Assembly (NCBI RefSeq): GCF_013376475.1
Contig: NZ_CP045508.1
Span: 1,857,501 to 1,921,500 of the forward strand
Source: Desulfolutivibrio sulfoxidireducens
Lineage (GTDB): Bacteria > Desulfobacterota > Desulfovibrionia > Desulfovibrionales > Desulfovibrionaceae
Direction of reading: 5' to 3'
DNA length: 64,000 bases
In this document: piece by piece, positions 9,788 to 18,658 of the stretch
How the letters are laid out: each line of letters opens with the position of its first letter
Numbering within the stretch: position 1 is the first letter of the stretch
The notes under the pieces: model-generated
The model's database searches: none
What the model was told of the DNA's origin: nothing
The model's input: only the letters and a program-made list of their open reading frames with translations
Made by a program: the position numbers and the translations under genes

Positions 9788-10624
9788 ATGGGAAAATGTT
9801 CTTTGATCATCACCGCTTTTTTGATTTTCGCCCTGGTGGGGGGCGCGGCCCAGGCCGCCCAGAACATGGAGGATGAGATCAGGGATATCCTCAAAAACCA
9901 TCCGGAAATCGTGATCGAGGCCCTGCGCAAGGAAAAGGCGTCCCTTTTGGGCCTGTTGGAGGAGGCCGCCCGGGAGCGGCAACAGGCCGAAGAGACCAAG
10001 CGCCTGGAAGAGGAGCGCAAAAATCCCTTAAAGCCTGTTGTCGAACCGGGACGGCTTTTTCTCGGCAAGGCCGGGGCGCCCGTTTTGGTCGTGGAATATT
10101 CCGACTTTTTCTGCCACTACTGCGCCGCCGGGGCCGGGATCATGAAGGAGCTTCTGGCCAGTCGGGGGGACGTGGTCCAGGTGGTGTTCAAACATTTCGC
10201 CACAGACCCCCTGTCCCGGAAGGCGGCGCTTGTGTTCGAGGCCCTGGGGCTGCAAAAACCTGAGATGGCCTGGGCCTTTCACGACAAGGTGTTCGCGGAT
10301 CAGGAAAAAATGGCCGCCGGGGGAGAGGCCGCGCTTCGCGAATTGGCCCTGTCGCTTGGCGCGGACGCCAAACGGCTCGATGCGGACGTCAAACGCCCCG
10401 AACTCGAAAAGCGTGTGAAAGACGATACCGAGGAGGCCAGGGGATTCAAATTTCGGGGAACGCCAACCTTTGTGGTCGGCGGTATATCCATCCGGGGAGC
10501 GGCCCCGGTGGGAGTTTTCGAGGACGCCGTGAACCAGTCCCTGGACAAGGGGAAGGCCCCGGCGGACAAGGGCGCCAGATCCGAAGCGAAAAAAGACTGC
10601 GAGGACTGTCGGGAAATCAAATAG
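9788..10624 (+). CDS. Periplasmic DsbA-family thiol:disulfide oxidoreductase
   Basis: The product has 278 residues with a signal peptide (MGKCSLIITAFLIFALVGGA). An N-terminal helical region (residues ~25-80) precedes a thioredoxin-like domain with the active site CHYC (Cys109, Cys112) in EYSDFFCHYC and the cis-proline segment RGTPTFVVGG. This is the DsbA/ScsC-like architecture in which the helical segment may mediate oligomerisation. The role is to form or rearrange disulfides in exported proteins. The tail is Lys/Asp/Cys-rich (KKDCEDCREIK) with an extra Cys pair, which is unusual. It is followed 57 bp later by a histidine kinase gene. Confidence 0.88.
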   Translation: MGKCSLIITAFLIFALVGGAAQAAQNMEDEIRDILKNHPEIVIEALRKEKASLLGLLEEAARERQQAEETKRLEEERKNPLKPVVEPGRLFLGKAGAPVLVVEYSDFFCHYCAAGAGIMKELLASRGDVVQVVFKHFATDPLSRKAALVFEALGLQKPEMAWAFHDKVFADQEKMAAGGEAALRELALSLGADAKRLDADVKRPELEKRVKDDTEEARGFKFRGTPTFVVGGISIRGAAPVGVFEDAVNQSLDKGKAPADKGARSEAKKDCEDCREIK

Positions 10625-10681
10625 GCCGCCTTCGGCCTTCCGGCGGGCCCGCCGGGGAATCCGGTCCGGATAAGGACGAAC

Positions 10682-12091
10682 ATGCCAAGTCCCAGGCGTA
10701 TCATCGAGGAAAATATCCTGCAAAGCATCCCCGTGGGGCTTCTGGTCATCGACCGAACCGGCCGTGTGGCCGCGGCCGGCCCGGCGGTTTCGGATATCCT
10801 GGGACTTCCGGATCGACGCCTCTTGGGCCGGTATTGGCGCGAGGTCCTCTGGGACGACCCCCAGAACGCGGAATTCAACGATCTGGTGACCCAGGCCGCC
10901 GAGCGGCGGGCCAACGTCAGGCAGCGACAGGTATCCTATCGCACCCCTGACGGACGACCGCTACGGCTGTCCGTGAATGCCTCGTTTCTGCAAAAAGCCG
11001 GCAAGATGGTCGGGGTGGTGTACATTTTCGAGGACGTCACCGAACTGCACCGCTTTCGGGAACGCGAAACCCGCGTGCTCAGGGAGAAAAACCGCCTGCA
11101 GCACGATCTGATCGAAAGCCTGGGCAACCTGGCCCTGTCCGTGGCCCATCAGATACGCAACCCCATGGTGGCCATCGGCGGTTTTTCCCGCAAGTTGCGC
11201 GAGTTCCTCAAAAATCGCTCCCTGTCCACCGAGTATGCGGACATCATCTTCGCCGAGGCCCTGCACCTGGAGGGCGTGGTGGGCGCGGTGGTCCGGCTGG
11301 CCTCCATCCCTCGTCCCAAGCCCATGGCCTCGCCCCTTTCGCCCCTTTTCGGACGGGTCGTGGCCGAGGCCGAACACGCCGCCTCCCGGGCCGGACGCAC
11401 CGTGGCCTGGGACGTGGCGGTCGAGGATGGCGAGTGCCTCATGGACCAGGGGCTCATCCATCTGGCCTTGACGGAAATCTTGCGCAACGCCGTGGAATTT
11501 TCTGGAAAGGGCGACCTCCGGATACGGATGCACGCCCGCCCGGAGGGCGACGTCTGGCGGGTGGTCGTATCCGACAGCGGACCGGGCGTGGCCCCGGGGA
11601 ATCTGCCGTTCGTTTTTGACCCGTTTTTTTCCACCAAGCCCCGAGGGGCGGGCATCGGACTGACCATGGTGCGCAAGATCGTCATGGAGCACGGCGGGGA
11701 GGTGTCGGTCCACAGTTCGCCCGGCGCCGGGACCAGGATCACCGTGCGTCTGCCCCGGGCGGATCCGGAAAACATGGAGTGGGCTGGGGAGTCCGGGCCG
11801 GCCGGGTCCCTGGTGGGCGAGGACCTCGACGCCTGTTCCCTGATCGTCAAGGCCCGGCAGGCCGGGGTGAACATCATGGGACTGTCGGCCGTGGACGCCG
11901 TGCGCGAGATCCAGATGGCCGAGGGCTTCGAGCCCTGTTTCGGGCGGGGGGGGTTCGACGCCTGCGGCCAGGAACAGTGTTTTTTCAGGTCGGACTGTAT
12001 GAAGCTCAAGCGGGTGGAGGCGCCGTGCCGGATCAGCTATCGCGGCCGGTGGGACAGCGGGGCGGTTCCAGGTGAAAACGGATGGACGTAA
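10682..12091 (+). CDS. PAS-domain sensor histidine kinase with a cysteine-rich C-terminal tail
   Basis: The product has 469 residues with no membrane segment, so it should be cytoplasmic. A PAS domain spans residues ~8-120 (SIPVGLLVIDRTGRVAAAGP... VVYIFEDVTELHR). The dimerisation/phosphoacceptor helix has the H-box VAHQIRNPMVAIGG (His156). The ATPase part shows the N-box (LTEILRNAVEFSG), G1 (VSDSGPGVAPG), F-box (VFDPFFSTKP) and G2 (GAGIGLTMV). After the kinase core, about 100 extra residues carry cysteines at 419, 428, 433, 439 and 449, which could hold an Fe-S cluster or zinc. No response regulator gene is adjacent, so it is an orphan kinase here. Confidence 0.9.
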   Translation: MPSPRRIIEENILQSIPVGLLVIDRTGRVAAAGPAVSDILGLPDRRLLGRYWREVLWDDPQNAEFNDLVTQAAERRANVRQRQVSYRTPDGRPLRLSVNASFLQKAGKMVGVVYIFEDVTELHRFRERETRVLREKNRLQHDLIESLGNLALSVAHQIRNPMVAIGGFSRKLREFLKNRSLSTEYADIIFAEALHLEGVVGAVVRLASIPRPKPMASPLSPLFGRVVAEAEHAASRAGRTVAWDVAVEDGECLMDQGLIHLALTEILRNAVEFSGKGDLRIRMHARPEGDVWRVVVSDSGPGVAPGNLPFVFDPFFSTKPRGAGIGLTMVRKIVMEHGGEVSVHSSPGAGTRITVRLPRADPENMEWAGESGPAGSLVGEDLDACSLIVKARQAGVNIMGLSAVDAVREIQMAEGFEPCFGRGGFDACGQEQCFFRSDCMKLKRVEAPCRISYRGRWDSGAVPGENGWT

Positions 12092-12861
12092 GCGCCATGG
12101 CATGTTTCAGGAAAGTCCGGGCGGCCCTTGCCGGCGCGGCGTTCGTCGCGGTCCTGGCGTGGGTGGCCGCCGTACCCGCCGCTGCCCAGTCGGTCTACGG
12201 CTACGAGGACGGCCTGGGCATGCTGCACACCAGTTCCCGCAAACTCGACGCCCGCTACAAGGAACTCTACACCGTGCGGCCCGGGGAGAAGAGACCCGAT
12301 CACCAGGTCCTGGTGGCGGCCTTGCGCGAAAAACAAGCCATCGAGGAGACCATCCCGGTCGTGTCCATAAAGGATCTTTTGGTCGGTCTGGATGGCCGGG
12401 GCTCGGCCATTTTGCGCGCGGCCGAACCGTTTTTGGGCGCGCCCTATCGTTTCGGCGGCGACACCCCGGCCGGTGTGGACTGCTCCGGGCTGACCCGGGC
12501 CGTGTACCTGCGCCTGGGAACCTCCCTGCCGCGCCACAGCGCGGACCAGGCCGGAACCGGGGTGGCGGTCTCCAGGGACATGCTTCTGCCCGGGGACCTG
12601 CTCTTTTTTTCCACGAACCTGGAGACGGGCATCAACCATGTGGGCATTTTCCTGGGCGGCGGGCGCATGCTGCATTCCTCGTCCCGGGCCGCCGGGGTCC
12701 GGGTGGAGCGCATGGACGGGGGCGATTACGCCCGCTGGTTCGTGGCCGCGCGACGCGTGGCCTCCCCGTCCGCGATTCCCCCGAATCCGGCCGGTTCCGA
12801 TGGTCCGAACCGGGCCATAAGCCAGGCCACCCAGACCGGACCCCGGCGGGCCGACCTGTAG
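12082..12861 (+). CDS. Exported NlpC/P60 cell-wall endopeptidase
   Basis: The product has 259 residues. An N-terminal signal peptide covers about the first 36 residues. The NlpC/P60 domain lies in the second half with the catalytic triad Cys134 (GVDCSGLTRA), His186 (INHVGIF) and His198 (MLHSSSR). Such enzymes cut D-Glu/diaminopimelate links in peptidoglycan stem peptides. The ATG at 12082 overlaps the kinase stop; an in-frame ATG at 12097 would also leave a complete signal peptide. It begins a run of envelope genes. The C-terminal ~35 residues are Pro/Ser/Asn-rich and probably disordered. Confidence 0.9.
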   Translation: MDVSAMACFRKVRAALAGAAFVAVLAWVAAVPAAAQSVYGYEDGLGMLHTSSRKLDARYKELYTVRPGEKRPDHQVLVAALREKQAIEETIPVVSIKDLLVGLDGRGSAILRAAEPFLGAPYRFGGDTPAGVDCSGLTRAVYLRLGTSLPRHSADQAGTGVAVSRDMLLPGDLLFFSTNLETGINHVGIFLGGGRMLHSSSRAAGVRVERMDGGDYARWFVAARRVASPSAIPPNPAGSDGPNRAISQATQTGPRRADL

Positions 12862-12970
12862 CGTCGTCTGAGAAAGGACCATCCATCGTCATGTCGACCA
12901 TCCCTTCGAGCGCCGGGCCGCTTCGTACGACCCCAGGCCCGGCGTCGGCCGTCCGATTCCGGAGGGCGCC

Positions 12971-13930
12971 GTGAGCGCGGCCCCCGGTATCCGGATCGAT
13001 CCGGAGCGCTGTGTGGGGTGCGGGCTGTGCGTGCGCCGCTGCCCCTCGGGAACCCTGGCGGTGCGGGGCAAAAAGGCCGTGGTGGTCGGGGAGTCCTGTC
13101 TTTTGTGCGGCCATTGCCAGGCGGCCTGTCCGGAAAAGGCGCTTGTCGTGGCGGCCCTGGACCCCTTTGCCGGTGAATTCGCCAGCCTTGCCACGTCCGA
13201 GGACTGGCTGGCCCCGGGGGCGTGCGATCCGGGGGAACTGGTGCGGCTTCTGCGTTCGCGGCGCTCCACGCGTTCCTACCTGGATCGGCCTGTGCCCCGG
13301 GAGGTCCTGGAGGATCTGGTCCGGGCCGGGGTGAGCGCGCCCTCGGGACACAACAGCCAGAGATGGGCCTTCACCATCTTGCCTGACCGGGAAGCCGTGG
13401 TCTTTTTGGGAGACGCCCTGGCCGGTTTTTTCCGCAGGCTGAACAGGATGGCCGCCAATCCCCTGATCCGCCTGGCCATGCGCCTGGTGGGGCAACGCGA
13501 CCTCGATGACTATTACCGGGACCATTTCGCCTCGGTGCGCCAGGCCCTGGCGGACTGGGACCGGGACGGCACGGACCGGCTTTTTCACGGCGCGCCGGCG
13601 GCCATCGTGGTCGCCTGCCGGCCCGGGGCCAGTTGCCCGGCCGAGGATGCCCTGCTGGCCGCCCAGAACATGCTGCTGACCGCCCACGCCATGGGGCTCG
13701 GGACATGTCTCATCGGATACGCCGTGGCGGCCATGCGGCATGACCGGGCGATCCCGCAACGCCTGGGCATCGATCGCCGGGAGACGGTTTACGCGGTCAT
13801 CGCCCTGGGCTATTCCAGCGAGACGTATGCGCGGGTGGCCGGGCGACTGCGGCCACCCGTGCGTTTTTTTCATGTCCCGGCCAAGCGGGAGGGGACAGGG
13901 TCCACGGGAATCCAGACAACAAAAGGTTGA
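12971..13930 (+). CDS. Nitroreductase fused to a 2x[4Fe-4S] ferredoxin domain
   Basis: The product has 319 residues from a GTG start. Residues ~10-60 hold two cluster motifs (CVGCGLCVRRCP and CLLCGHCQAACP). The remainder is a nitroreductase-fold flavoprotein (RRSTRSYLDRPVPREVLEDL, SAPSGHNSQRWAF, GTCLIGYAV, ALGYSSETY). Fused proteins of this kind take electrons from low-potential carriers and reduce unknown substrates via FMN; the physiological substrate is not known. It is the only clearly cytoplasmic enzyme within a run of envelope genes. The 109 bp before it has no gene. Confidence 0.9.
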   Translation: MSAAPGIRIDPERCVGCGLCVRRCPSGTLAVRGKKAVVVGESCLLCGHCQAACPEKALVVAALDPFAGEFASLATSEDWLAPGACDPGELVRLLRSRRSTRSYLDRPVPREVLEDLVRAGVSAPSGHNSQRWAFTILPDREAVVFLGDALAGFFRRLNRMAANPLIRLAMRLVGQRDLDDYYRDHFASVRQALADWDRDGTDRLFHGAPAAIVVACRPGASCPAEDALLAAQNMLLTAHAMGLGTCLIGYAVAAMRHDRAIPQRLGIDRRETVYAVIALGYSSETYARVAGRLRPPVRFFHVPAKREGTGSTGIQTTKG

Positions 13931-13941
13931 AAGGGGAGGCC

Positions 13942-15195
13942 ATGAAACGGACGTGGCGGGTGCCAGTCGTTTTGTTCGTGGTTTTTGCGGTGTTTTTTTC
14001 ATCAGAGGCCAAGGCCCGGGACGCGGTCGGGGAGCGTCCGGCCGTGACCGTGCCCACGGCCTCCGAAGAGGAGGCCCCGGCGTCCGGGGAAGGCCTTGGC
14101 GAACGGCTGGAGGCTGTGCGCTTGCAGGGCCTTTGTCTTCTCGCCTCCCCCCGTGCCGGGGCGGCCACGCGCAAGGTCCTTCGGGCGGGCGAGGTGGTGC
14201 GTGTCGTGGCCGTTACCGGGGACTGGGTGGAGATCGCGGTTCGCGGCGACGTTTCGGGATTCGTCCAACGCGGGTATCTGACGGGTTTTTCCGGCGATGT
14301 CCCGCCTCCCTATCGGGACCGGCTGGCGCGGCTTTCCAGGCGGCCGGGGAAGGGCGATACGGTGGGCTCCCTGGTGGCTGTCGGACCCGCCATTCCGGCC
14401 ACACAGGGCACAGCGGCCGGGCCGAACGAACCGGCCTCGGGCCGGGACCAGGCGGACGTGGCCGACGAGCCCCGGCCGAGTGCGGGGCACATCGCGCCAT
14501 TCGTGTCGGAAAAACCGGCGACCACGCCGGAAAGCGCCGCCCGGTCGGCTTCCGGACCGCGGGACCTCGGCCCACGGGCCGAGGCGGGAACCTTTCCCTT
14601 CCCCGATCCCCAGGGCATCGAGCGGTATCTGGCCACGGTCCTTGCGGACTTGAGGCGGCCGTCCGTCCGCGCGTCCACGGATCGCCTGGACGCGACCGGC
14701 CGGGCGTATTACGAACGCAAAAATCGCTATGCCATCGAGGTCTTTTTGTCCGAGTGCAAACTCGTCTTGTACGAAAAACAAGCCGACGGCGGCAGACATC
14801 CGATGCGGACCTTCGTGGTGGCCACGCCGGCAAACGATGTGGAGCCTCCTCAGGGTTGGGGGGTGATCACCCAGATCGAGTTCGAGCCCTGGTGGCGGCC
14901 CACAGAAAACATGAAGCGCCGGGCCAGGCAAAAAGGCCGCTCCCTGCCCGACGTCGTGCCCCCTGGGGCCAAAAATCCCATGGGGCCGTTCAAGATGCAT
15001 CTGTCCCACGGGTTCGCCTTTCGCATCCATGGCAACAACGATCCCAAGTCCATCGGCAGGCGGGTGACCAACGGCTGCATCCGGATGCGCAACGACGAGG
15101 GCGTGGAGTTGGCCAAAATTCTCGACGTCGGCACGGAGGTCGTCTTTTCGGAACACGCGCCGTCGAGCGCCGAAAATCAACGCCCCGGGCCGTGA
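13942..15195 (+). CDS. Exported L,D-transpeptidase (YkuD domain) with SH3-like domain
   Basis: The product has 417 residues. ATG at 13942 was chosen for its ribosome site (GGGGAGG) and for the signal peptide it opens (MKRTWRVPVVLFVVFAVFFS). An SH3-like domain spans ~residues 45-115 (VVRVVAVTGDWVEIAVRGD), followed by a Pro/Ala-rich linker and a YkuD domain at the C-terminus with the catalytic segment HGNNDPKSIGRRVTNGCIRM (His and Cys in the family spacing). L,D-transpeptidases make 3-3 peptidoglycan crosslinks or attach proteins to the wall. The flanking NlpC/P60, SPOR and M23 genes fit a wall-remodelling set. Confidence 0.9.
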   Translation: MKRTWRVPVVLFVVFAVFFSSEAKARDAVGERPAVTVPTASEEEAPASGEGLGERLEAVRLQGLCLLASPRAGAATRKVLRAGEVVRVVAVTGDWVEIAVRGDVSGFVQRGYLTGFSGDVPPPYRDRLARLSRRPGKGDTVGSLVAVGPAIPATQGTAAGPNEPASGRDQADVADEPRPSAGHIAPFVSEKPATTPESAARSASGPRDLGPRAEAGTFPFPDPQGIERYLATVLADLRRPSVRASTDRLDATGRAYYERKNRYAIEVFLSECKLVLYEKQADGGRHPMRTFVVATPANDVEPPQGWGVITQIEFEPWWRPTENMKRRARQKGRSLPDVVPPGAKNPMGPFKMHLSHGFAFRIHGNNDPKSIGRRVTNGCIRMRNDEGVELAKILDVGTEVVFSEHAPSSAENQRPGP

Positions 15196-15256
15196 CCGCA
15201 CCCGGACATGCCGTCCGGAGGCCGGGACACGGCGTGCATACGGCATGGAGGACTAC

Positions 15257-16354
15257 ATGAAGACGATGCTTCGGATAGTGGCCCTGGTGATCTTTGTGGC
15301 GGGGTGCTCCGGCCAGGCCTCCTTCGAGAGGGAGATTCTGGGCGAGCCGCCGTCCGCGCCTCCCCCGGCCACGGCCGCCGGAAGCAACGTGGCCGCCGGT
15401 CCCGCCGAACGCGATCCGGGGACGGCTCCGGTCGCGGGAGAGGCCGCCCAAAAGCCCAGCGTCTCCACCACCCACCCCCAGGAAACGGTTCCGGCCCATA
15501 CGCCGGTTCCCGCCGTCCAGACGACGCCGGCCCAGACCGCCTCGCCTTATGCCGCGCCGGTCCAGACCGCTTCGCCATACACCGCGCCGGCCCAGACCGC
15601 CTCGCCATACGCGAAGCCCGCGCCGGTGCAGCCCGCCCAGGCGGCTCCCGTGGTCAAGGCTCCGGCGGGCGCGGCGTCAGGGCGCGGACCGCTGGTTTTC
15701 CAGGTCGGTTCCTTTGCCCATGAGGCCAACGCCGTCAGTCTTCGCGACGTGATCGTCACCCGGGGCCATGAGAGCTACGTGGAGCAGGGACGGACCAACC
15801 AGGGCAAGGTGTTCTACCGGGTCTACGCCAAAATGAAAGGAAACGAAGCCGAAGCCCGGGCGGCCTTGGACGCGCTTGGGGTCTCCGAGCCCAGGCTGGT
15901 GTCCGGGGCGGGCGCCGCCGTTTCGCAGCCGGCCGCGCCGGTTCCGGCCGGTTCCGGGACCCCGGTCGCTCCGGCCCCGGCCGTGGCGCCGGTCAAGCCT
16001 CCGGTTTCGGCCACAACCGCCGCCGCGTCCGCCGTCATTCCCGGTCCGACAGGTGACTGCCATGTGGACGCCGAGCGTATTTCCACCATCGGCACGGGCA
16101 AGGCTGATCCGGCGCAGCCGCTTATGGCCCAGAAGGCCGCCGCGCAAAATGCCAAGCGCAATCTGCTTCTGTGCGTGGACGCCTACAAGCGCAAGCTGGA
16201 GAAAATTCCCTCTTCCATCAAGATGGAGGGCTATCTGCCCGAGACGCTGGTGACCTACACCAGCCCGGCCTACCTGGCCGACGGCACGGTGGAGGTGGGG
16301 GCGTCCATGGCCGTGCGCGACGTGGACGCCGTGGCCTTTACCCGGGTGGACTAG
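15257..16354 (+). CDS. SPOR-domain lipoprotein with LPP20-like C-terminal domain
   Basis: The product has 365 residues. ATG at 15257 is preceded by GGAGG and begins a lipoprotein signal (LRIVALVIFVAGC). A Pro/Ala-rich region contains three near-identical tandem units (QTASPYAAPV, QTASPYTAPA, QTASPYAKPA). A SPOR domain follows (FQVGSFAHEANAVSLRD... YRVYAKMKGNEAEA), the fold that binds denuded glycan at division sites. After a second Pro/Ala/Val linker, the last ~100 residues (GDCHVDAERISTIGTGKA... QKAAAQNAKRNLLLCV) resemble the LPP20/FlgP lipoprotein domain; that match is from memory and less certain. Probably envelope-anchored, with a role in division or wall organisation. Confidence 0.8.
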   Translation: MKTMLRIVALVIFVAGCSGQASFEREILGEPPSAPPPATAAGSNVAAGPAERDPGTAPVAGEAAQKPSVSTTHPQETVPAHTPVPAVQTTPAQTASPYAAPVQTASPYTAPAQTASPYAKPAPVQPAQAAPVVKAPAGAASGRGPLVFQVGSFAHEANAVSLRDVIVTRGHESYVEQGRTNQGKVFYRVYAKMKGNEAEARAALDALGVSEPRLVSGAGAAVSQPAAPVPAGSGTPVAPAPAVAPVKPPVSATTAAASAVIPGPTGDCHVDAERISTIGTGKADPAQPLMAQKAAAQNAKRNLLLCVDAYKRKLEKIPSSIKMEGYLPETLVTYTSPAYLADGTVEVGASMAVRDVDAVAFTRVD

Positions 16355-16369
16355 GGCGCGGGAACACAG

Positions 16370-17740
16370 ATGCGCATCCGCAAGCCTTATAAGAAAAAAA
16401 AGAAGATCGGCCCGATCGGCGTGCTGGTCATTGCCCTTGCCCTGCTTGTTCCGATCGGCGCGGCGGGAGTGGGGGCGCTCTACCTTATGGAAGACATGGA
16501 AAAACCGACCGTGACCCTTTATCCCGACATCGACGCCGTGTCCCTGAAAAAGGAGTTCACCGTCAAGGCCGGGGACCCGGGGTCGGGCATCAAATCCCTC
16601 GTGGTCACGGCCGGCCAAGGTCTCAAGAAATATACCGTCCTGCGCAAGTCCTACGATGCTTTGCAAAAATCTGTCCTGGAGACGTTCAGTCTGGAAAAGG
16701 CGGAACTGCGTGGAGGCGAGTTCGATCTCCAGGTGGTGGCCACGGACGGATCGTTTTTCAATTTCGGAGCCGGGAATTCCTCGCACATCAACAAGCGCAT
16801 GACCCTGGATTTGTCCCCCCCCAACGTCAGGGCCCTGACGCCCACCCACTACATGCGCCAGGGCGGGGTGGGACTGGTCATCTACACCGTGTCCAAGGAT
16901 CCAGAACGCAGCGGGGTCATGGTCGGCGATCGCTTTTTTCCGGGGTTCAAGCAGGATTCGGGACAGTACTTGTGTCTTTTCGCCTATCCTCGGGATGTGG
17001 AGGCCGAGGATTTCAAGCCCAGGTTGTACGCCGAGGACAAGGCCGGAAACGAGCGGACCGGGTTTTTCGTGAACATGGCCATCAAGCGCCGTTTCAGGGA
17101 CGAGCGGGTGGATATCTCCGACGAGTTCCTGGCGGCCAAGATGCCGGCCTTCGCCAGCCTCTATCCGGACGTGCGCGATCCCCTGGCCCTTTTCCGCAAG
17201 GTCAATGACGACTTGCGGCGCAAGGACGAGGCCGTCCTGCGCGATCTCGGCCGCAAGACCTCCCCCAAACCCTTATGGAACGGCCCCTTTGTCTATCTTC
17301 GGGGATCCTCGGTGCTCGGGTCCTTCGGAGCCATGCGGTCGTATTATTATAAAGGCGAAAAGATCGACGAACAGTGCCATTTGGGCATTGATCTGGCCTC
17401 GACCCCCGCCGCCCCCGTGCCCGCGGCCAACGACGGGAGCGTGGTTTTCGTCGGGAACCTGGGCCTCTATGGCCAGACAGTGGTCATTGACCATGGACTG
17501 GGCCTGCAGACCCTCTATGGGCATCTGAGCCGCATCGACGTCAAGGCCGGGGAGTTCGTGACCAAAGGCCAGTTCATCGGCCGTACGGGAAGCACGGGGC
17601 TGGCCTTTGGCGACCATCTGCATTTCGGCGTGGCCCTTTCGGGGCAGGAGGTCATTCCCATCGAGTGGTGGGACGCCAAGTGGCTCGAGGACAACGTCAC
17701 CCAGAAGATTCGTCGTTTCGGCGAGACACCGCAGTCATAA
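16370..17740 (+). CDS. Membrane-anchored M23 (LytM-type) metallopeptidase
   Basis: The product has 456 residues. A positively charged start (MRIRKPYKKKKK) and one membrane helix (residues ~14-38) anchor it with the bulk in the periplasm. An Ig-like beta region (residues ~45-210) precedes the M23 domain, which has the metal and catalytic motifs HLGIDLA, YGHLSR and HLHFGVAL. All zinc ligands appear to be present, so it should be an active peptidoglycan endopeptidase rather than a degenerate activator. It starts 15 bp after the SPOR lipoprotein gene and is probably co-transcribed with it. Confidence 0.92.
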   Translation: MRIRKPYKKKKKIGPIGVLVIALALLVPIGAAGVGALYLMEDMEKPTVTLYPDIDAVSLKKEFTVKAGDPGSGIKSLVVTAGQGLKKYTVLRKSYDALQKSVLETFSLEKAELRGGEFDLQVVATDGSFFNFGAGNSSHINKRMTLDLSPPNVRALTPTHYMRQGGVGLVIYTVSKDPERSGVMVGDRFFPGFKQDSGQYLCLFAYPRDVEAEDFKPRLYAEDKAGNERTGFFVNMAIKRRFRDERVDISDEFLAAKMPAFASLYPDVRDPLALFRKVNDDLRRKDEAVLRDLGRKTSPKPLWNGPFVYLRGSSVLGSFGAMRSYYYKGEKIDEQCHLGIDLASTPAAPVPAANDGSVVFVGNLGLYGQTVVIDHGLGLQTLYGHLSRIDVKAGEFVTKGQFIGRTGSTGLAFGDHLHFGVALSGQEVIPIEWWDAKWLEDNVTQKIRRFGETPQS

Positions 17741-17790
17741 CTTTTTGTCGGTCAACCTGAAACCTGTCGGACGGTTCCGATGATACCCAC

Positions 17791-18183
17791 ATGCGCACGC
17801 GCAACGTGATCCTGCTTGTGATTATGGGGGGACTGCTTGTGGCTTTGGGGGTGGCCTACCATGCCAAATACGGCGGCCATTCCGAGTTCATGAAGGGGTT
17901 GTGGGGCTCTCCCCGGGAGGGGATCAGATCCGGGAGTCGGGAAGGGGGGAATTTTTCGCGCAAGAAAGGGGACATTGCCGCGCGGTACGTGGATCGGCCG
18001 CAGGCCGAAGTGGCCGCTTTCGTGAACTCGCCAGGATATCGCGACGCCCCCCCGGAACTGCGCCGTCTGAAGCTTCTGGAGTTTTTTACCCTGAAGGTGG
18101 CCGATGTGGATTATATGCTTTTGTCCGACGCGGACAAAAAAGTGATCCTTGACCAGTTCATGAGCAAATACCTGATCGAATGA
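17791..18183 (+). CDS. Small membrane-anchored protein of unknown function
   Basis: The product has 130 residues. One N-terminal membrane helix (NVILLVIMGGLLVALGVAY) is followed by a Gly/Arg/Ser-rich linker and a compact helical C-terminal part (YVDRPQAEVAAFVNSPGY... ADKKVILDQFMSKYLIE) likely to sit in the periplasm. It follows the M23 gene by 50 bp on the same strand and probably ends that operon. No family recognised. Confidence 0.75.
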   Translation: MRTRNVILLVIMGGLLVALGVAYHAKYGGHSEFMKGLWGSPREGIRSGSREGGNFSRKKGDIAARYVDRPQAEVAAFVNSPGYRDAPPELRRLKLLEFFTLKVADVDYMLLSDADKKVILDQFMSKYLIE

Positions 18184-18571
18184 CCGCCCGCTCCGGTCGC
18201 ACCACGCATCATCGCCGCAAAAAATCGAGTCCGGTGGCAAGGTGCCGCGTCTTTTCCGAAGGAGTCTGATGCCGTCCTGATCGTCGTCGACGTCCCTTTA
18301 CAAGGTTTTTTCAAGAAAGATTGTCCATTTGGAGGTGTTTTTCCGCAGGAGCATGACCTGCGTCGTGCTGGCGGCGCGGTTTCCGGCCGGGTCGTTTCGA
18401 TCCCGGGTCCCGTCTCTTGGTCATGGCCTGGGGTGGTTTCCGCTGAACGCGGCGAGGTCCCGGATTTTTGTGCGGGCGAGGCGGGTCACGGCCTTCCGCA
18501 GGAGGGTGCGGCCGGTTGTGAGCGGTTCTTGACAGGACTGGCGCGTCCGCTTAGAGACTCAGTTCCAACAT
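18184..18571. other. Intergenic region before tRNA-Leu
   Basis: No gene that I can support. Frames present are short and of arbitrary composition. The right end carries the likely tRNA promoter listed separately. Confidence 0.4.
18529..18557 (+). promoter_or_regulatory. Probable sigma-70 promoter of tRNA-Leu
   Basis: A perfect -35 box TTGACA (18529-18534) is followed after 17 bp by TAGAGA (18552-18557), a weak -10. Initiation would fall within about 10 bp of the mature tRNA 5' end at 18572. Confidence 0.5.
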
Positions 18572-18658
18572 GCCGGGATGGCGGAATTGGTAGACGCACC
18601 GGACTCAAAATCCGGCGGTCGCAAGGCCTTGAGGGTTCGAGTCCCTCTCCCGGTACCA
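18572..18658 (+). tRNA. tRNA-Leu, anticodon CAA
   Basis: The 87-nt sequence folds as a class II tRNA. The acceptor arms GCCGGGA and TCCCGGT pair, and CCA is encoded (18656-18658). The anticodon stem CCGGA/TCCGG encloses the loop CTCAAAA, giving anticodon CAA, which reads UUG. A long variable arm (CGGTCGCAAGGCCTTG) and the T-loop GGTTCGAGTCC complete the picture. The D-arm has TGGTAGACGC as in bacterial tRNA-Leu. Confidence 0.97.
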
